From an uncultured Saprospiraceae bacterium (GTDB lineage: Bacteria > Bacteroidota > Bacteroidia > Chitinophagales > Saprospiraceae), in NCBI GenBank assembly GCA_937921555.1, contig CAKZUV010000165.1:1-54097 (forward strand): a DNA stretch of 54,097 bases, read 5' to 3'. The position numbers and the translations under genes are program-made. Of this stretch, positions 29,769 through 39,500 are shown piece after piece. Position 1 is the first letter of the stretch, and the number at the start of each line of letters is the position of its first letter. The notes beneath the pieces were generated by a model that was not told where the DNA came from, ran no database searches, and worked only from the letters and a program-made list of their open reading frames with translations.

Positions 29769-30117
29769 TATTTTTTTCTTTTTCGATGAGTTCGATAATT
29801 TCTTTAAGTTCCTCTACCGAAAGTTTCTCTTCTTTGGCAAAAAAAGTAACCATCTTTTTGTAAGAATTATTAAAATATTTGGTGATCGTTTTTCCAAGAA
29901 AATCTTCCCGTTTGACGAGCGGAAAATAACGGTGGGTTTTTCCAAAAGCCTCATAACCAACATATTTTTTTTCTTCCAGTTTTCTAACTATTGTAGAAAC
30001 CGTATTGTAATGTGGCTTCGGATCGGGCAGTGCCGCCACAATCTCTTTCACAAATGCTTTTTCGAGATTCCAGAGTACCTGCAAAACCTCTTCTTCTTTT
30101 CTGGTTAATTTTTCCAT
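29761..30117 (-). CDS. BlaI/MecI/CopY family transcriptional repressor
   Basis: 118 residues. The winged-helix N-terminal domain is LTRKEEEVLQVLWNLEKAFVKEIVAAL..KPHYNTVSTIVRKLEEKKYVGYEAFGKTHRYFPLV, matching the family pattern. The C-terminal half is the dimerisation helix region. It represses its own operon and is inactivated by the M56 partner. The protein starts at ATG 30117, only 4 bases after a TATATTTG -7 box, so the transcript is predicted to be leaderless or nearly so. Twin operators lie directly upstream. No beta-lactamase gene is in the window, so resistance cannot be inferred. Confidence 0.94.
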   Translation of the reverse strand: MEKLTRKEEEVLQVLWNLEKAFVKEIVAALPDPKPHYNTVSTIVRKLEEKKYVGYEAFGKTHRYFPLVKREDFLGKTITKYFNNSYKKMVTFFAKEEKLSVEELKEIIELIEKEKNNG

Positions 30118-30121
30118 ACGA

Positions 30122-30166
30122 CAAATATATAACTATTTTTATAGTTATACAACTAAATTTATAGTT
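30122..30166 (-). promoter_or_regulatory. blaI promoter with two operators
   Basis: On the minus strand TTG (30152-30150), a 20-bp spacer and TATATTTG (30129-30122) match the Bacteroidota consensus exactly. Two sites of the form AACTA-N6-TAGTT lie at 30131-30146 and 30151-30166, with starts exactly 20 bp apart. The first fills the promoter spacer (extended arms TATAACTA/TAGTTATA, 30128-30149); the second overlaps the -33 box. This is the expected layout for autorepression by BlaI. Confidence 0.75.
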
Positions 30167-30225
30167 TATGGCGGTTTTTAAATTTTTACAAAGAAAATCA
30201 GGAAAAGGTGAGCTTAGTTCCGGAC

Positions 30226-30266
30226 AAAAAAAGTGCCCCTCTCCACCTGAAAAGGAGAGGGGGCAC
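30226..30266 (-). terminator. Minus-strand terminator upstream of blaI
   Basis: Strong GC-rich stem GTGCCCCTCTCC (30233-30244) / GGAGAGGGGGCAC (30254-30266). On the minus strand it is followed by TTTTTTT, on the plus strand by no T-run. It would terminate a minus-strand transcript arriving from the region 30267-30610 and so insulate blaI. Confidence 0.7.
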
Positions 30267-30877
30267 ATCCCAAAAACAGATTAAGAAATTTCATTCCGAA
30301 ATAGTGTGTGGTGGAATGAAAAATCATGAGATTACAATTGTTTGTAAAAACAATTGACAAGAAAAAAATTAAGATGTAAGGTAGATCCTGCCAGATCTGG
30401 CTTTCTCGTAAAAAATGTCGACTATATAGTGGCCAGACAAATTTTCAGTAGGTATGATTAAAGATATAATTGACCATTATTACCCCGTTCGATTCCCTTC
30501 GGGAGGCAATAACAAAATTGAGTGCCTGACGGACGTCAGGAAAAAAATTGATCGGTTGTTGAGCAGTAAGAAGGGTTTTGGGAAACATACGACTTTTGAT
30601 CGCGGCACAAATATATATAAAAAATATTAATTGTATATAACTTAATTAGGGTATATTTTACAAAAAACAAGTCGCGGTACTGCCAATTCAGATTTTTGGG
30701 TGGAATAAAACTGTAAAAAGCACTATATTTGTTCTGTTGCTTTCAATGGATAATATTTTGGCCATACTATTCAATTTTGTCTATTTTCAGACCTCCTACC
30801 CTGCAACGAATTTTCAAATAATGTTCTTATCTTATAATTTTCGCAACAGCGATAAATATATCTCATAATACAATCAC
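30267..30877. other. Long intergenic region with possible minus-strand transcript
   Basis: About 610 bp without a recognised gene. It contains hairpins at about 30289-30321 (TTTCATTCC / GGAATGAAA) and 30335-30356 (CAATTGTTT / AAACAATTG), GCCAGATCTGGC near 30393-30404, and CCTGACG-GACGTCAGG at 30525-30540, related to the REP-like repeats. A minus-strand TATATTTG box at 30610-30617 (no good -33) and the terminator at 30226-30266 could bound a transcript of about 370 nt. A 47-codon minus-strand ORF from 30588 runs through the REP-like sequence and is not supported. Confidence 0.4.
30724..30731 (+). promoter_or_regulatory. Candidate -7 box upstream of the CotH protein gene
   Basis: TATATTTG matches the -7 consensus exactly. 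The nearest upstream TTG (30696-30698) is 25 bp away, longer than the usual 19-21. It would give a 5' UTR of about 140 nt. Confidence 0.3.
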
Positions 30878-33800
30878 ATGAACTATCTCAACCGAATTAC
30901 AATCGTTTTACTTTTTTTAAGCTTTGGTATTTCTAATGCGCTCACCGCACAGATATTCATCAATGAAATAATGGCGAAAAATGACAACGTCATCGCCGAT
31001 GAGAACGGTGATTTTGACGATTGGATCGAACTCTACAACGCCGGAACAACTCCTGTGGACATCGCAGGCTATTATTTTTCCGAAGAGGCATCAGATCCTA
31101 CCTTCTGGGAAATTCCGGATACCGATCCCGCTGCGACTACGATTCCTGCGGGAGGTTACCTGATTATCTGGGCGGACGGAGATCCTGAAGATGGTCCTCA
31201 CCATATTGATTTTAAATTGAGTGCCGACGGACAGGACATATTTATGTATGCGCCAGATGGAAGTACTTTGATTGATGCGTTGACCTATCCTTCGCTTTCT
31301 ACGGACACCTCTTATGGAAGAGAAACGGATGGTGCCGCTGATTTTCAAACTTTTACAGCTCCGAGTCCCGGTGCCAACAATACTGCCGGTATCAGTTCTT
31401 ACAACGCCATCATCGTCAGCAGAATTAACGATAGCAGCGACGATGCGGAAGAACCGGTTGATCAAAGTTTCTTAACGCTAAATGATCCGGGTATTAATAT
31501 GGTCAACGACTGGAGCGGAGATCAGACGGTCGGTTTTAGGTTTGATGAATTGAATATTCCTCCGGGGGCAGTGGTAAGACGTGCCTATATACAATTTACC
31601 AACGCCAGTACTACCAATAGTAGCGGACCTTGTAATCTGAACATAAATGGTCATGCTACTGGAAACTCGGCAACTTTTGTGTCAGAAGAACAAAACATCA
31701 GCGGCAGAGCGCTCACAACTGCTACCGTTAACTGGCAACCCACTGACTGGGAAACGAGTGGCGAAGCGGGAGTCAGAGAGCGAACACCTGATCTTTCTGA
31801 AATTGTTCAGGAAATACTTGATCAGCCGGACTGGAGCGAAAATAGTGCTTTGACGTTTATCATCACCGGAACGGGAATACGGATGGCTTATGCTTACGAA
31901 AACGAGGATCCACAACGTGTTCCTCAATTATTTCTGGAAATTGCCTTGCCCGTTGTTAATGTACCCGTTACCAATTTATTTATCAACGAAATTGCTCCGG
32001 GCGGCACTTCGCATACCGACGAAACGGGCAGCTTCGAGGATTGGGTAGAAATTTATAATGGTGGAACAGAAACCGTTAATCTCGGTGGACTTTTTCTTTC
32101 GGATAGCTATGATAATATGACCAAATGGCAAATCAGCCAGCCTTATTTTCTCGAGGCTGGTGATTTTGTAGTGCTTTTTGCGGACAAAGATCCCGAAGAA
32201 GGTGGCTTACATGCGGACTTTAGCCTGGAAGCTTCCGGTGAAGAATTGGTTTTGTCTCAGGCACTCAACAATAGTATTTCTATCATTGACTCGGTTAGTT
32301 TTCCGGCAGTTCCTTTTCAGACAAGTTACGGACGGGCTACGGATGGAGCAGATAACTTTATTTTCTTTGGAGCAGTAACCCCCAATGAGTCAAATAACGG
32401 TGCATTGTTAGGGTTAGAGAAGCCTACCATTGATTTAGCAAACGGTATTTATCAGGGAACACAGATGGTCGGTTTAAGTCATCCCGATCCGACGGTGACC
32501 TTACGGTATACCCTGGATGGAAAAGAACCAACTTCCGCTTCTACTGCTTATAGTAATCCTTTTGCTATCAATGATAATACGAGTGTTAAGGCGGCAGCCT
32601 TTAAATCCGGTCACGTAAAAAGTACATCGGCTGTCGGTTCTTATCTTTTTAATATTGAATCTAATATTCCAACTTTATATATCAACTCCGATCCGGATAA
32701 TTTTTTCGATGACGAAATTGGAATTTACGTCGAAGGTACGAACGGTGTACCCGGATTTTGTCGTACTGATTCGGTCAACTGGAATCAGGTAGACTGGGAA
32801 CGCCCCATTAATCTGGGGATGTTTTTACCCGATGGTAGCGAAGCATTCAATGTAGATGCAGGAATCAGAATCAGTGGAGGATGCTCGCGTATTTACGGAC
32901 AAAAAAGTTTTAACATCTATACGCGGCGTAACATGTACGGGGATGATGCCATTGATTATCCGATTTACGAAGGTCGGGGCGATGCCGTGTACGAACGTAT
33001 AAAGCTGCGAAATAGTGGACAGGATTATCTGCGAACCATGTTCCGGGATGGTCTGGTGCAGACCTTGTTATGGGATAAAATAGATATGGATTTACTGGGG
33101 TACCAGCCAACTACTTTATATCTCAACGGAGAATTTTGGGGGATTTACAATATTCGGGAATTATTTAATGATGAGCATTTTGAGAATGTTTACGGTGTAG
33201 ATAATGATGAAATAGATTTATTAAAAAATCCGGGAATGCCCTGGGAAGAAGTTAAAAGAGGAACAGATGCTGAATATAAGGCACTTTTTGATTTTGCTTC
33301 CAATAATGATTTGAGTGTACCAGCGAATTACCAAACAGTTGCTGATCAGTTTGACATCAATCAGTTGACCAACTACTGGGCGTTCTCAATTTATATTGCC
33401 AAATTTGACTGGCCAGCTAATAATGTAATTCTTTGGAAAGAAAGAAAGTCGGGTGAAAAATGGCGCTATGGTGCGCTGGATCATGACGGTAGTACCGACA
33501 ATGGTTTTGCCTTTGAAACTACGCCCGATTTTAATACACTGGAACAAGTAATGGTCCCTAACAGTATATCGTGGCCCAACCACAGTAACAGTACTTTATT
33601 TTTGCGAAAGCTACTGGAGAACGAAAACTTCCGTAACGAATTTGTGCAGCGTAGCTGTAGTTTTATGGAATTAATTTATTCCGAGGAGCGCACTGCAAAT
33701 ATTACTGACAGTCTGCAAGCCCTCATCGAACCACACATCCCGGATCAGGAAATTCGCTGGGGAGAAGAATTATCCATCGGTGGCAACGAACAAAACTGGC

Positions 33801-34405
33801 GTGGCTGGGTCGCTAACATGAAAGACTTTTTTGTGACCCGACCGGACTTTCACCGTGGCTTTATGAATGACCAATTCAATCTGGATGGTACCTATCAGCT
33901 GACCTTAAACTACAACGAGGCGACCAACGGCCGGGTGGTCATCAACTCCAACGAAATGGAGACCCCGTATAATTTCACCAATCTTTATTTCAAAAATATA
34001 CCCGTTCAGTTGAAAGCGATTGCGGAAGAAGGATACCGGTTTTCGCACTGGTTGGAGACGGGTGAGACGACGGAAGTAGTTAACTTTGTAGCGGGAGAAG
34101 ATGCGGTGATGACACCAATATTTGACGAACTGGTAGCTGTAGATGAGCCGGAGACGCTGGTTAGTTATCAGTTGTTTCCTAATCCGACAACGGGGAAAGT
34201 GAATTTACTGGCCAGTTTTGATCAGGTTACTGAGGCGAGTATTGCAGTCTACGACCTGCTGGGAAAGGTTATTTATACCCGGAAATTCAATGGTCTTTCC
34301 ATCAATGAGCAACTGGATTTATCCGCGCATACTGCCGGTATTTATCTGGTAAATATCACCACCGAAAAAGGAACAATTACCGAAAGACTCATCCTGCAGC
34401 GATAA
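30878..34405 (+). CDS. CotH kinase-like surface protein with lamin-tail domains and T9SS tail
   Basis: 1175 residues. Signal peptide 1-24. Lamin-tail domain 1 (about 25-165, FINEIMAKNDNVIADENGDFDDWIELYNAG). A DNRLRE-like segment (about 172-355). Lamin-tail domain 2 (about 365-505, FINEIAPGGTSHTDETGSFEDWVEIYNGG). A chitobiase C-terminal-like domain (about 520-585, LRYTLDGKEPT). A CotH-type kinase fold (about 595-1000, QKSFNIYTRRNMYGDDAIDYPIYEG, YLNGEFWGIYNIRE, YGALDHDGST). A bacterial-repeat module (about 1010-1075, YNEATNGRVVINS) and a T9SS type A tail (LFPNPTTGKVNLL to LILQR). CotH proteins are atypical protein kinases or surface proteins; activity here is unproven. Monocistronic. Confidence 0.92.
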   Translation: MNYLNRITIVLLFLSFGISNALTAQIFINEIMAKNDNVIADENGDFDDWIELYNAGTTPVDIAGYYFSEEASDPTFWEIPDTDPAATTIPAGGYLIIWADGDPEDGPHHIDFKLSADGQDIFMYAPDGSTLIDALTYPSLSTDTSYGRETDGAADFQTFTAPSPGANNTAGISSYNAIIVSRINDSSDDAEEPVDQSFLTLNDPGINMVNDWSGDQTVGFRFDELNIPPGAVVRRAYIQFTNASTTNSSGPCNLNINGHATGNSATFVSEEQNISGRALTTATVNWQPTDWETSGEAGVRERTPDLSEIVQEILDQPDWSENSALTFIITGTGIRMAYAYENEDPQRVPQLFLEIALPVVNVPVTNLFINEIAPGGTSHTDETGSFEDWVEIYNGGTETVNLGGLFLSDSYDNMTKWQISQPYFLEAGDFVVLFADKDPEEGGLHADFSLEASGEELVLSQALNNSISIIDSVSFPAVPFQTSYGRATDGADNFIFFGAVTPNESNNGALLGLEKPTIDLANGIYQGTQMVGLSHPDPTVTLRYTLDGKEPTSASTAYSNPFAINDNTSVKAAAFKSGHVKSTSAVGSYLFNIESNIPTLYINSDPDNFFDDEIGIYVEGTNGVPGFCRTDSVNWNQVDWERPINLGMFLPDGSEAFNVDAGIRISGGCSRIYGQKSFNIYTRRNMYGDDAIDYPIYEGRGDAVYERIKLRNSGQDYLRTMFRDGLVQTLLWDKIDMDLLGYQPTTLYLNGEFWGIYNIRELFNDEHFENVYGVDNDEIDLLKNPGMPWEEVKRGTDAEYKALFDFASNNDLSVPANYQTVADQFDINQLTNYWAFSIYIAKFDWPANNVILWKERKSGEKWRYGALDHDGSTDNGFAFETTPDFNTLEQVMVPNSISWPNHSNSTLFLRKLLENENFRNEFVQRSCSFMELIYSEERTANITDSLQALIEPHIPDQEIRWGEELSIGGNEQNWRGWVANMKDFFVTRPDFHRGFMNDQFNLDGTYQLTLNYNEATNGRVVINSNEMETPYNFTNLYFKNIPVQLKAIAEEGYRFSHWLETGETTEVVNFVAGEDAVMTPIFDELVAVDEPETLVSYQLFPNPTTGKVNLLASFDQVTEASIAVYDLLGKVIYTRKFNGLSINEQLDLSAHTAGIYLVNITTEKGTITERLILQR

Positions 34406-34444
34406 GAAGTTGTTAGTAAAGCTGGTATTTTATCTTAAAATGTT

Positions 34445-34452
34445 TAGTTTTG
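34445..34452 (+). promoter_or_regulatory. Candidate -7 box for the MraY-like/crcB operon
   Basis: TAGTTTTG matches TAnnTTTG and lies about 90 bp upstream of the start at 34539. No TTG at the correct distance was found, so this is weak. Confidence 0.25.
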
Positions 34453-34538
34453 GAGAAGGTTATTTCAAAATAATAACTAGAATCAGACTATTTTAAAAAT
34501 GGCTGCAAAGCGATTTTTATGGGAAAAACTGGCTTTAC

Positions 34539-35600
34539 ATGTACGACACGATACTCAGTCTAATTACCGCCTTTTCGCTGACTTATCTGGCGATCCCTTC
34601 CATCATTCAGATTGCGAAGGTAAAACGTCTGTACGACGAACCGGGGGAACGTCGTTCCCATACCACTCCTACGCCATCGCTGGGAGGAATTGCCATATTT
34701 GCCGGGGTTATTTTTTCTATTATTTTATGGACACCCTTTGATGTTTTTGGAGATTTGCAATATATTCTGTGTTCCTTTATCATCATTTTTCTGATTGGAG
34801 CGAAAGACGATATCTCCCCTATTTCCCCCACTAAAAAGTTAATTGGTGAATTTCTCGCAGCCGGTATTCTTGTATTTAAGTCCAACGTTATCATAACGAG
34901 TCTTTACGGGGTGTTTGGCATTGGGGATCTGAACTATATCACCAGCGTTGTCCTGTCCATTTTTACCATTATCGTGATCATAAATGCCTTTAATTTAATT
35001 GATGGGATTAACGGCTTGTCCGGGAGTATCGGAACGTTAATTACCTTGACATTAGGCACCTGGTTTTTGCTGGTAGATCGGGTAGAACTAGCGATTGTAG
35101 CCTTTTCACTGGCCGGTGCCGTCATGGCATTTTTAAAATATAATTATTCTCCCGCAAAAATATTTATGGGAGACACCGGATCGCTGCTAATCGGCTTGAT
35201 CTGTTCGATTTTAGTGATTAAATTTATTGAATTACACCGGGTGATTGGGAACAGTCCGTACGCCTTTCAGGCCGTACCAGCCGTAGCAGTGGGTATTTTG
35301 ATTCTGCCATTGTTTGATACCCTGCGGGTTTTTATTACCCGTATTGCACGTGGCAATCATCCCCTGCATCCCGACCGTACCCACATCCATCATCTGCTGC
35401 TGGATTTTGGTCTTACACACATGCAGGCAACGAGCGTACTGGTTTTAGTGAATATATTCTTTATCGGAGTAGTGATTTATTTTCAGAATCTGGGATCGAT
35501 GAGATTATTAATGATCATCCTGATACTGGCCAGCGTGATGACCAGTTTACTCTTTTATCTGGTCGCTCATCGCAAACAAAACAAAGGACTCAATGCTTAA
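34539..35600 (+). CDS. MraY/WecA family undecaprenyl-phosphate sugar-1-phosphate transferase
   Basis: 353 residues with about 10-11 transmembrane helices. Signature motifs are KVKRLYDEPGERRSHTTPTPSLGGIAIF, the Asp pair in FLIGAKDDISPISPTKKL (about 87-90), NAFNLIDGINGLSGSIG, KIFMGDTGSLLIGL and the His loop HPLHPDRTHIHHLLLD. The His loop and lack of MraY-specific signatures place it with WecA/TagO/RgpG-type enzymes, which start lipid-linked glycan synthesis (O-antigen, teichoic acid or exopolysaccharide) by moving HexNAc-1-phosphate onto undecaprenyl phosphate at the inner membrane. The exact sugar is unknown. It overlaps crcB by 8 bp. ATG at 34539. Confidence 0.92.
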   Translation: MYDTILSLITAFSLTYLAIPSIIQIAKVKRLYDEPGERRSHTTPTPSLGGIAIFAGVIFSIILWTPFDVFGDLQYILCSFIIIFLIGAKDDISPISPTKKLIGEFLAAGILVFKSNVIITSLYGVFGIGDLNYITSVVLSIFTIIVIINAFNLIDGINGLSGSIGTLITLTLGTWFLLVDRVELAIVAFSLAGAVMAFLKYNYSPAKIFMGDTGSLLIGLICSILVIKFIELHRVIGNSPYAFQAVPAVAVGILILPLFDTLRVFITRIARGNHPLHPDRTHIHHLLLDFGLTHMQATSVLVLVNIFFIGVVIYFQNLGSMRLLMIILILASVMTSLLFYLVAHRKQNKGLNA

Positions 35601-35955
35601 TTTTTTCTGGGTCTTTCTGGGGGGAGGATTAGGAAGTATTTGCCGCTACGGAATCAGTAAAGTAATGGCAGCTAACCAGTTTGATTTTCCTTTCGCTACT
35701 TTATTAGCCAATATCATCAGTTGTCTTATTCTGGGGTACTTGTTTGGCATAGCCCTGAAATCCGGCCTTAGTGACCAGGCAAAACTACTCTGGATGACTG
35801 GGTTTTGTGGTGGATTTTCAACCTTTTCAACTTTTTCACTGGAAACTTTTGTACTTTTTGAAAGTAGCCAAATTGGTTACGCATTGTTAAACATCACCGG
35901 GAGTTTGGGGATTTGTTTACTCGCTATTTTTATTGGAATAAAAATTAGCGGATAA
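35593..35955 (+). CDS. crcB: Fluoride channel CrcB/Fluc
   Basis: 120 residues with four transmembrane helices. Family motifs are GGGLGSICRYGIS (10-22), the ANIISCLILGYLFG segment with its conserved Asn, and GFCGGFSTFSTFSLE (about 91-105), which holds the Phe-box and the Na+-site region. Fluc channels form dual-topology dimers that export fluoride. The gene overlaps the preceding transferase by 8 bp, so they are co-translated; there is no room for a separate fluoride riboswitch. Confidence 0.95.
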   Translation: MLNFFWVFLGGGLGSICRYGISKVMAANQFDFPFATLLANIISCLILGYLFGIALKSGLSDQAKLLWMTGFCGGFSTFSTFSLETFVLFESSQIGYALLNITGSLGICLLAIFIGIKISG

Positions 35956-36052
35956 CCTTTACGATAAATATTTTAAATTGCGTTGAACCTATCGAACCTT
36001 CTGGCATTCTATTATAATTCAAGTAATCATCTTTTAACCAAAATCAATTTAA

Positions 36053-36439
36053 ATGAAAATTTATCTACTTTCAATCGTCTTAGCCATTTTCTTTCTAACC
36101 CCTGCCAATACCTACGCCGTCAAACCTGTTAATCCACCCAGTAAGCAGGAAATTAAGGACGCAAAAAAACAAGCCAAAAAAGAATGGAAAAGTTTGTCAA
36201 AAGACGAACGTAAAAACCGAAAAGCGGAAATCAAAGAAGCCGTCAAACAAGCCAAAGATGCTGGTACGGACACGAATACGTTACTGCTGGTAATATTAAC
36301 AATTCTTTTACCGCCGTTGGCTATGTTCTTGTACGAAGGGGAGGCCACTACTCGTTTCTGGCTCTCGTTGATATTGACACTTCTCGGATACTTACCTGGA
36401 TTAATTTATACTTTAGTCGTAATCTTAGGTGAGAAATAA
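36053..36439 (+). CDS. YqaE/Pmp3 family membrane protein with secreted linker
   Basis: 128 residues. Signal peptide-like N-terminus (MKIYLLSIVLAIFFLTPANTYA), a strongly charged helical linker (about 28-75, rich in Lys, Glu and Ala) and a C-terminal Pmp3 domain with two membrane helices (LLLVILTILLPPLAMFLYEGEATTRFWLSLILTLLGYLPGLIYTLVVIL). Canonical Pmp3 proteins are about 50 residues and relate to membrane potential and stress; the added N-terminal part is a common Bacteroidota variant. Function is unknown. ATG at 36053; ends just before a palindromic terminator. Confidence 0.87.
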   Translation: MKIYLLSIVLAIFFLTPANTYAVKPVNPPSKQEIKDAKKQAKKEWKSLSKDERKNRKAEIKEAVKQAKDAGTDTNTLLLVILTILLPPLAMFLYEGEATTRFWLSLILTLLGYLPGLIYTLVVILGEK

Positions 36440-36453
36440 TTCCTGAAAGTAAA

Positions 36454-36497
36454 AATAAGAAGCCCCTCTTTCAGCGCTGAAAGAGGGGCTTCTTATT
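36454..36497. terminator. 44-bp perfectly palindromic bidirectional terminator
   Basis: Perfect palindrome centred between 36475 and 36476, arm AATAAGAAGCCCCTCTTTCAGC. The stem is GC-rich in the middle and ends in A/T on both sides. It separates the convergent Pmp3-like gene (plus) and ileS (minus). Confidence 0.88.
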
Positions 36498-36519
36498 CTG
36501 TAAAAAGGAACCTTTGTCA

Positions 36520-39500
36520 CTAACCCACTGCTCGTCTCACCCCGATATTCAGAGACAATTCTTCCAGTAGTTCCACCGCAATGGCGTTCTTCGGATCAGC
36601 TACCAACGTAATATCATTGGCCAGTACCTCATTGGCAATATAATCTTTAAAACCAGCGATTCCCGCCTGTACTTCCACCTTGTCCTGCACCTCCACGATG
36701 ATCCGGTCTGTAATCTCAAAGCCCTGATCTTTCCGGATATTCTGGATTCGATTGACCAACTCCCGGGCGACTCCTTCGGCGCGTAAATCATCGGTCAGCG
36801 TCACATCCAGTGCGACTGTGAGGGGGCCTTCACTCGCAACCAGCCAGCCCGGAATATCCTGCGTTGTAATTTCAAAATCTTCGAGTGTCAGTGTAAATTC
36901 CTCGTCGTTGATGACCATTTGCATGCCACCATTTCTTTCCAGATTCGCAATCTCGGCATCCCCAAATTTTCCAATAGCCTGTGCTACCGTTTTCATGTGT
37001 TTACCCATCCGGCGTCCCAGCGTCTTAAAATTAGGTTTGATTCCTTTTTTGATAATTCCTTCCGTATCGGTGATGTATTCGATTTCCTTTACGTTTACCT
37101 CCGAAAGAATCAAATCTTTTACTCCTTCTACCTGTTCCTGAAAACTGGGATTCAGAACGGGTAACAGAATTTTTTGTAAAGGCTGCCGGACCCGAATATT
37201 TTCTTTTTTCCGTAAGGATAAAACCAGCGAAGAAATAGACTGCGCGTAATCCATTCGCTGCTCGAGCGCCGGATCAATGACACTTTCGTCAGCCTTCGGA
37301 AAATCCGCCAGGTGGACCGAAATAGCGGTTTCTTTTTTGGTAATATTATTCAAATTGCCGTACATCCAGTCCGCAAAAAACGGAGCAACCGGTGCCATCA
37401 ATTTACTGATCGTCACCATGCAGGTGTAGAGCGTTTGGTAGGCCGCAATTTTGTCAGCACTATAATCTCCTTTCCAGAAACGACGACGACACAAACGTAC
37501 ATACCAGTTGCTCAGATGCTGATCGGTAAACTCCTGCACTTTTCGGGTAGCTGCGGTGGCTTCGTAATCCGCGTAGTCGGCCGTCACCTCTTTCACCAGA
37601 GAATTGAGCAAAGAAATAATCCAGCGATCAATTTCCGGACGCTCTGCCAGTGGAATCTCCGCTTCGCTAAAATCAAATTTATCAACGTTGGCGTAAAGTC
37701 CAAAGAATGAATAGGTATTATATAATGTTCCAAAAAATTTCCGGCGTACCTCCTCAATTCCGGCAATATCAAATTTAAGATTATCCCACGGTTGTGCGTT
37801 GGAGATCATATACCAGCGGGTCGCATCCGCACCGTACTTTGCCAGGGTCTCAAAAGGTTCCACTGCGTTGCCCAGACGTTTAGACATCTTTTGTCCATTC
37901 TTGTCCTGCACCAAACCATTGGACACCACATTTTTATACGCCACACTATCGAACGCCATTACAGCAATTGCGTGCAAAGTATAAAACCAGCCCCGGGTTT
38001 GGTCTACCCCTTCGGCAATAAAATCAGCCGGGAAACCCATCTTCTTTTCCGGATCAAATTTGTCCAGATTTTCAAACGGATAATGCCACTGCGCATAAGG
38101 CATCGACCCGGAATCAAACCATACGTCGATCAAGTCCAGTTCACGGGTGAGCGGTGTTCCGTCTTCGGCCACGAGGATGATTTCGTCGATGTAAGGACGG
38201 TGCATATCTTTGGGAACCGTTTGGTTTTTGCCCAGTGCGGCGTTGGCTTTTTCGATTTCTTTACCAAGTTCTTCGATCGAACCGATACATTTTTTTTGCG
38301 CTTTATCTTCCGACACCCAGATCGGTAGTGGGATTCCCCAAAAACGGGAGCGGGATAAATTCCAGTCGTTCAGATTTTCGAGCCACTTGCCAAAACGACC
38401 TTCTCCGGTGGAGGCCGGTTTCCAGTTGATGGTTTTATTCAGTTCGTACATCCGCTCTTTCATCGACGAGGCTTTGATAAACCAGCTATCGAGCGGATAG
38501 TATAAAACGGGCTTGTCCGTCCGCCAGCAATGCGGATAGGAGTGCACGTATTTTTCGATTTTAAACGCTTTATTTTCTGTTTTTAATTTGATGGAAATCA
38601 AAACATCCACACTTTTATCGGGCGCATTTCCTTCGGTATAATATTCGTTTTTAACGTACAATCCTGCTAGTTCTCCCACCTCTTTTCTGAATTTTCCTTG
38701 CAAATCTACGAGCGGAACCGGTTTGTCATTTTCATCCAAAACCAACATGGGAGGAATATCATTTTCTTTTCCGACCTGGGCATCATCGGCTCCGAAAGTG
38801 GGTGCGATGTGGACAATACCGGTACCGTCTTCGGTGGTTACAAAGTTGCCGGGAATCACGCGAAAAGCTTTTTCCGCATTTTGGTAAGGCAAAACGTAGG
38901 GTAATAATTGTTCGTAAGAAATACCGACCAGTTCGGCTCCCTTAAATTCTTTTAGAATCTGAAAAGGAATTTTTTTATCACCCGCTTTGTAGTCGTCCAG
39001 ACTTTCTCCTTCTTCCAGTGCTTTAAATTTTCCGCTTAGTTGTTTACCTACGAGGGCTTTCGCCAAAACAATATGACTCGGCTGGTGGGTATATTGATTA
39101 AAAGTCCTGACGAGCACATAATCAATTTTGTTACCTACGGCTAACGCAGTATTGGAAGGTAAGGTCCAGGGAGTCGTCGTCCAGGCAATGATACAGACCT
39201 CGTCACTATTTGCCGCCGTGAATAAGAAATCGGAAGCGGCATTTTTTTTTAATTTAAATTGGGCAATGGCCGAAGTATCGGTTACATCCTGGTAAGCACC
39301 GGGTTGATTAAGTTCGTGACTGCTCAATCCTGTTCCCGCCGCCGGAGAATACGGCTGGATGGTGTACCCTTTGTAGAGTAAATCTTTATCGTATAATTTT
39401 TTTAATAAAAACCAGACAGACTCAATATAGTTATTATCAAAAGTGATGTACGGATCATTCAGGTCCACCCAATACCCCATCTTGCGGGTGATATCATCCC

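Noticed and set aside
30485-30510. GTTCGATTCC word resembling a tRNA T-arm
   Set aside because: The flanking bases do not form a T-stem and no acceptor, D or anticodon arm can be built around it.
30441-30588. 47-codon minus-strand ORF with a -7-like box upstream
   Set aside because: It reads through a REP-like palindrome, has no homology I recognise and no clear ribosome binding context.
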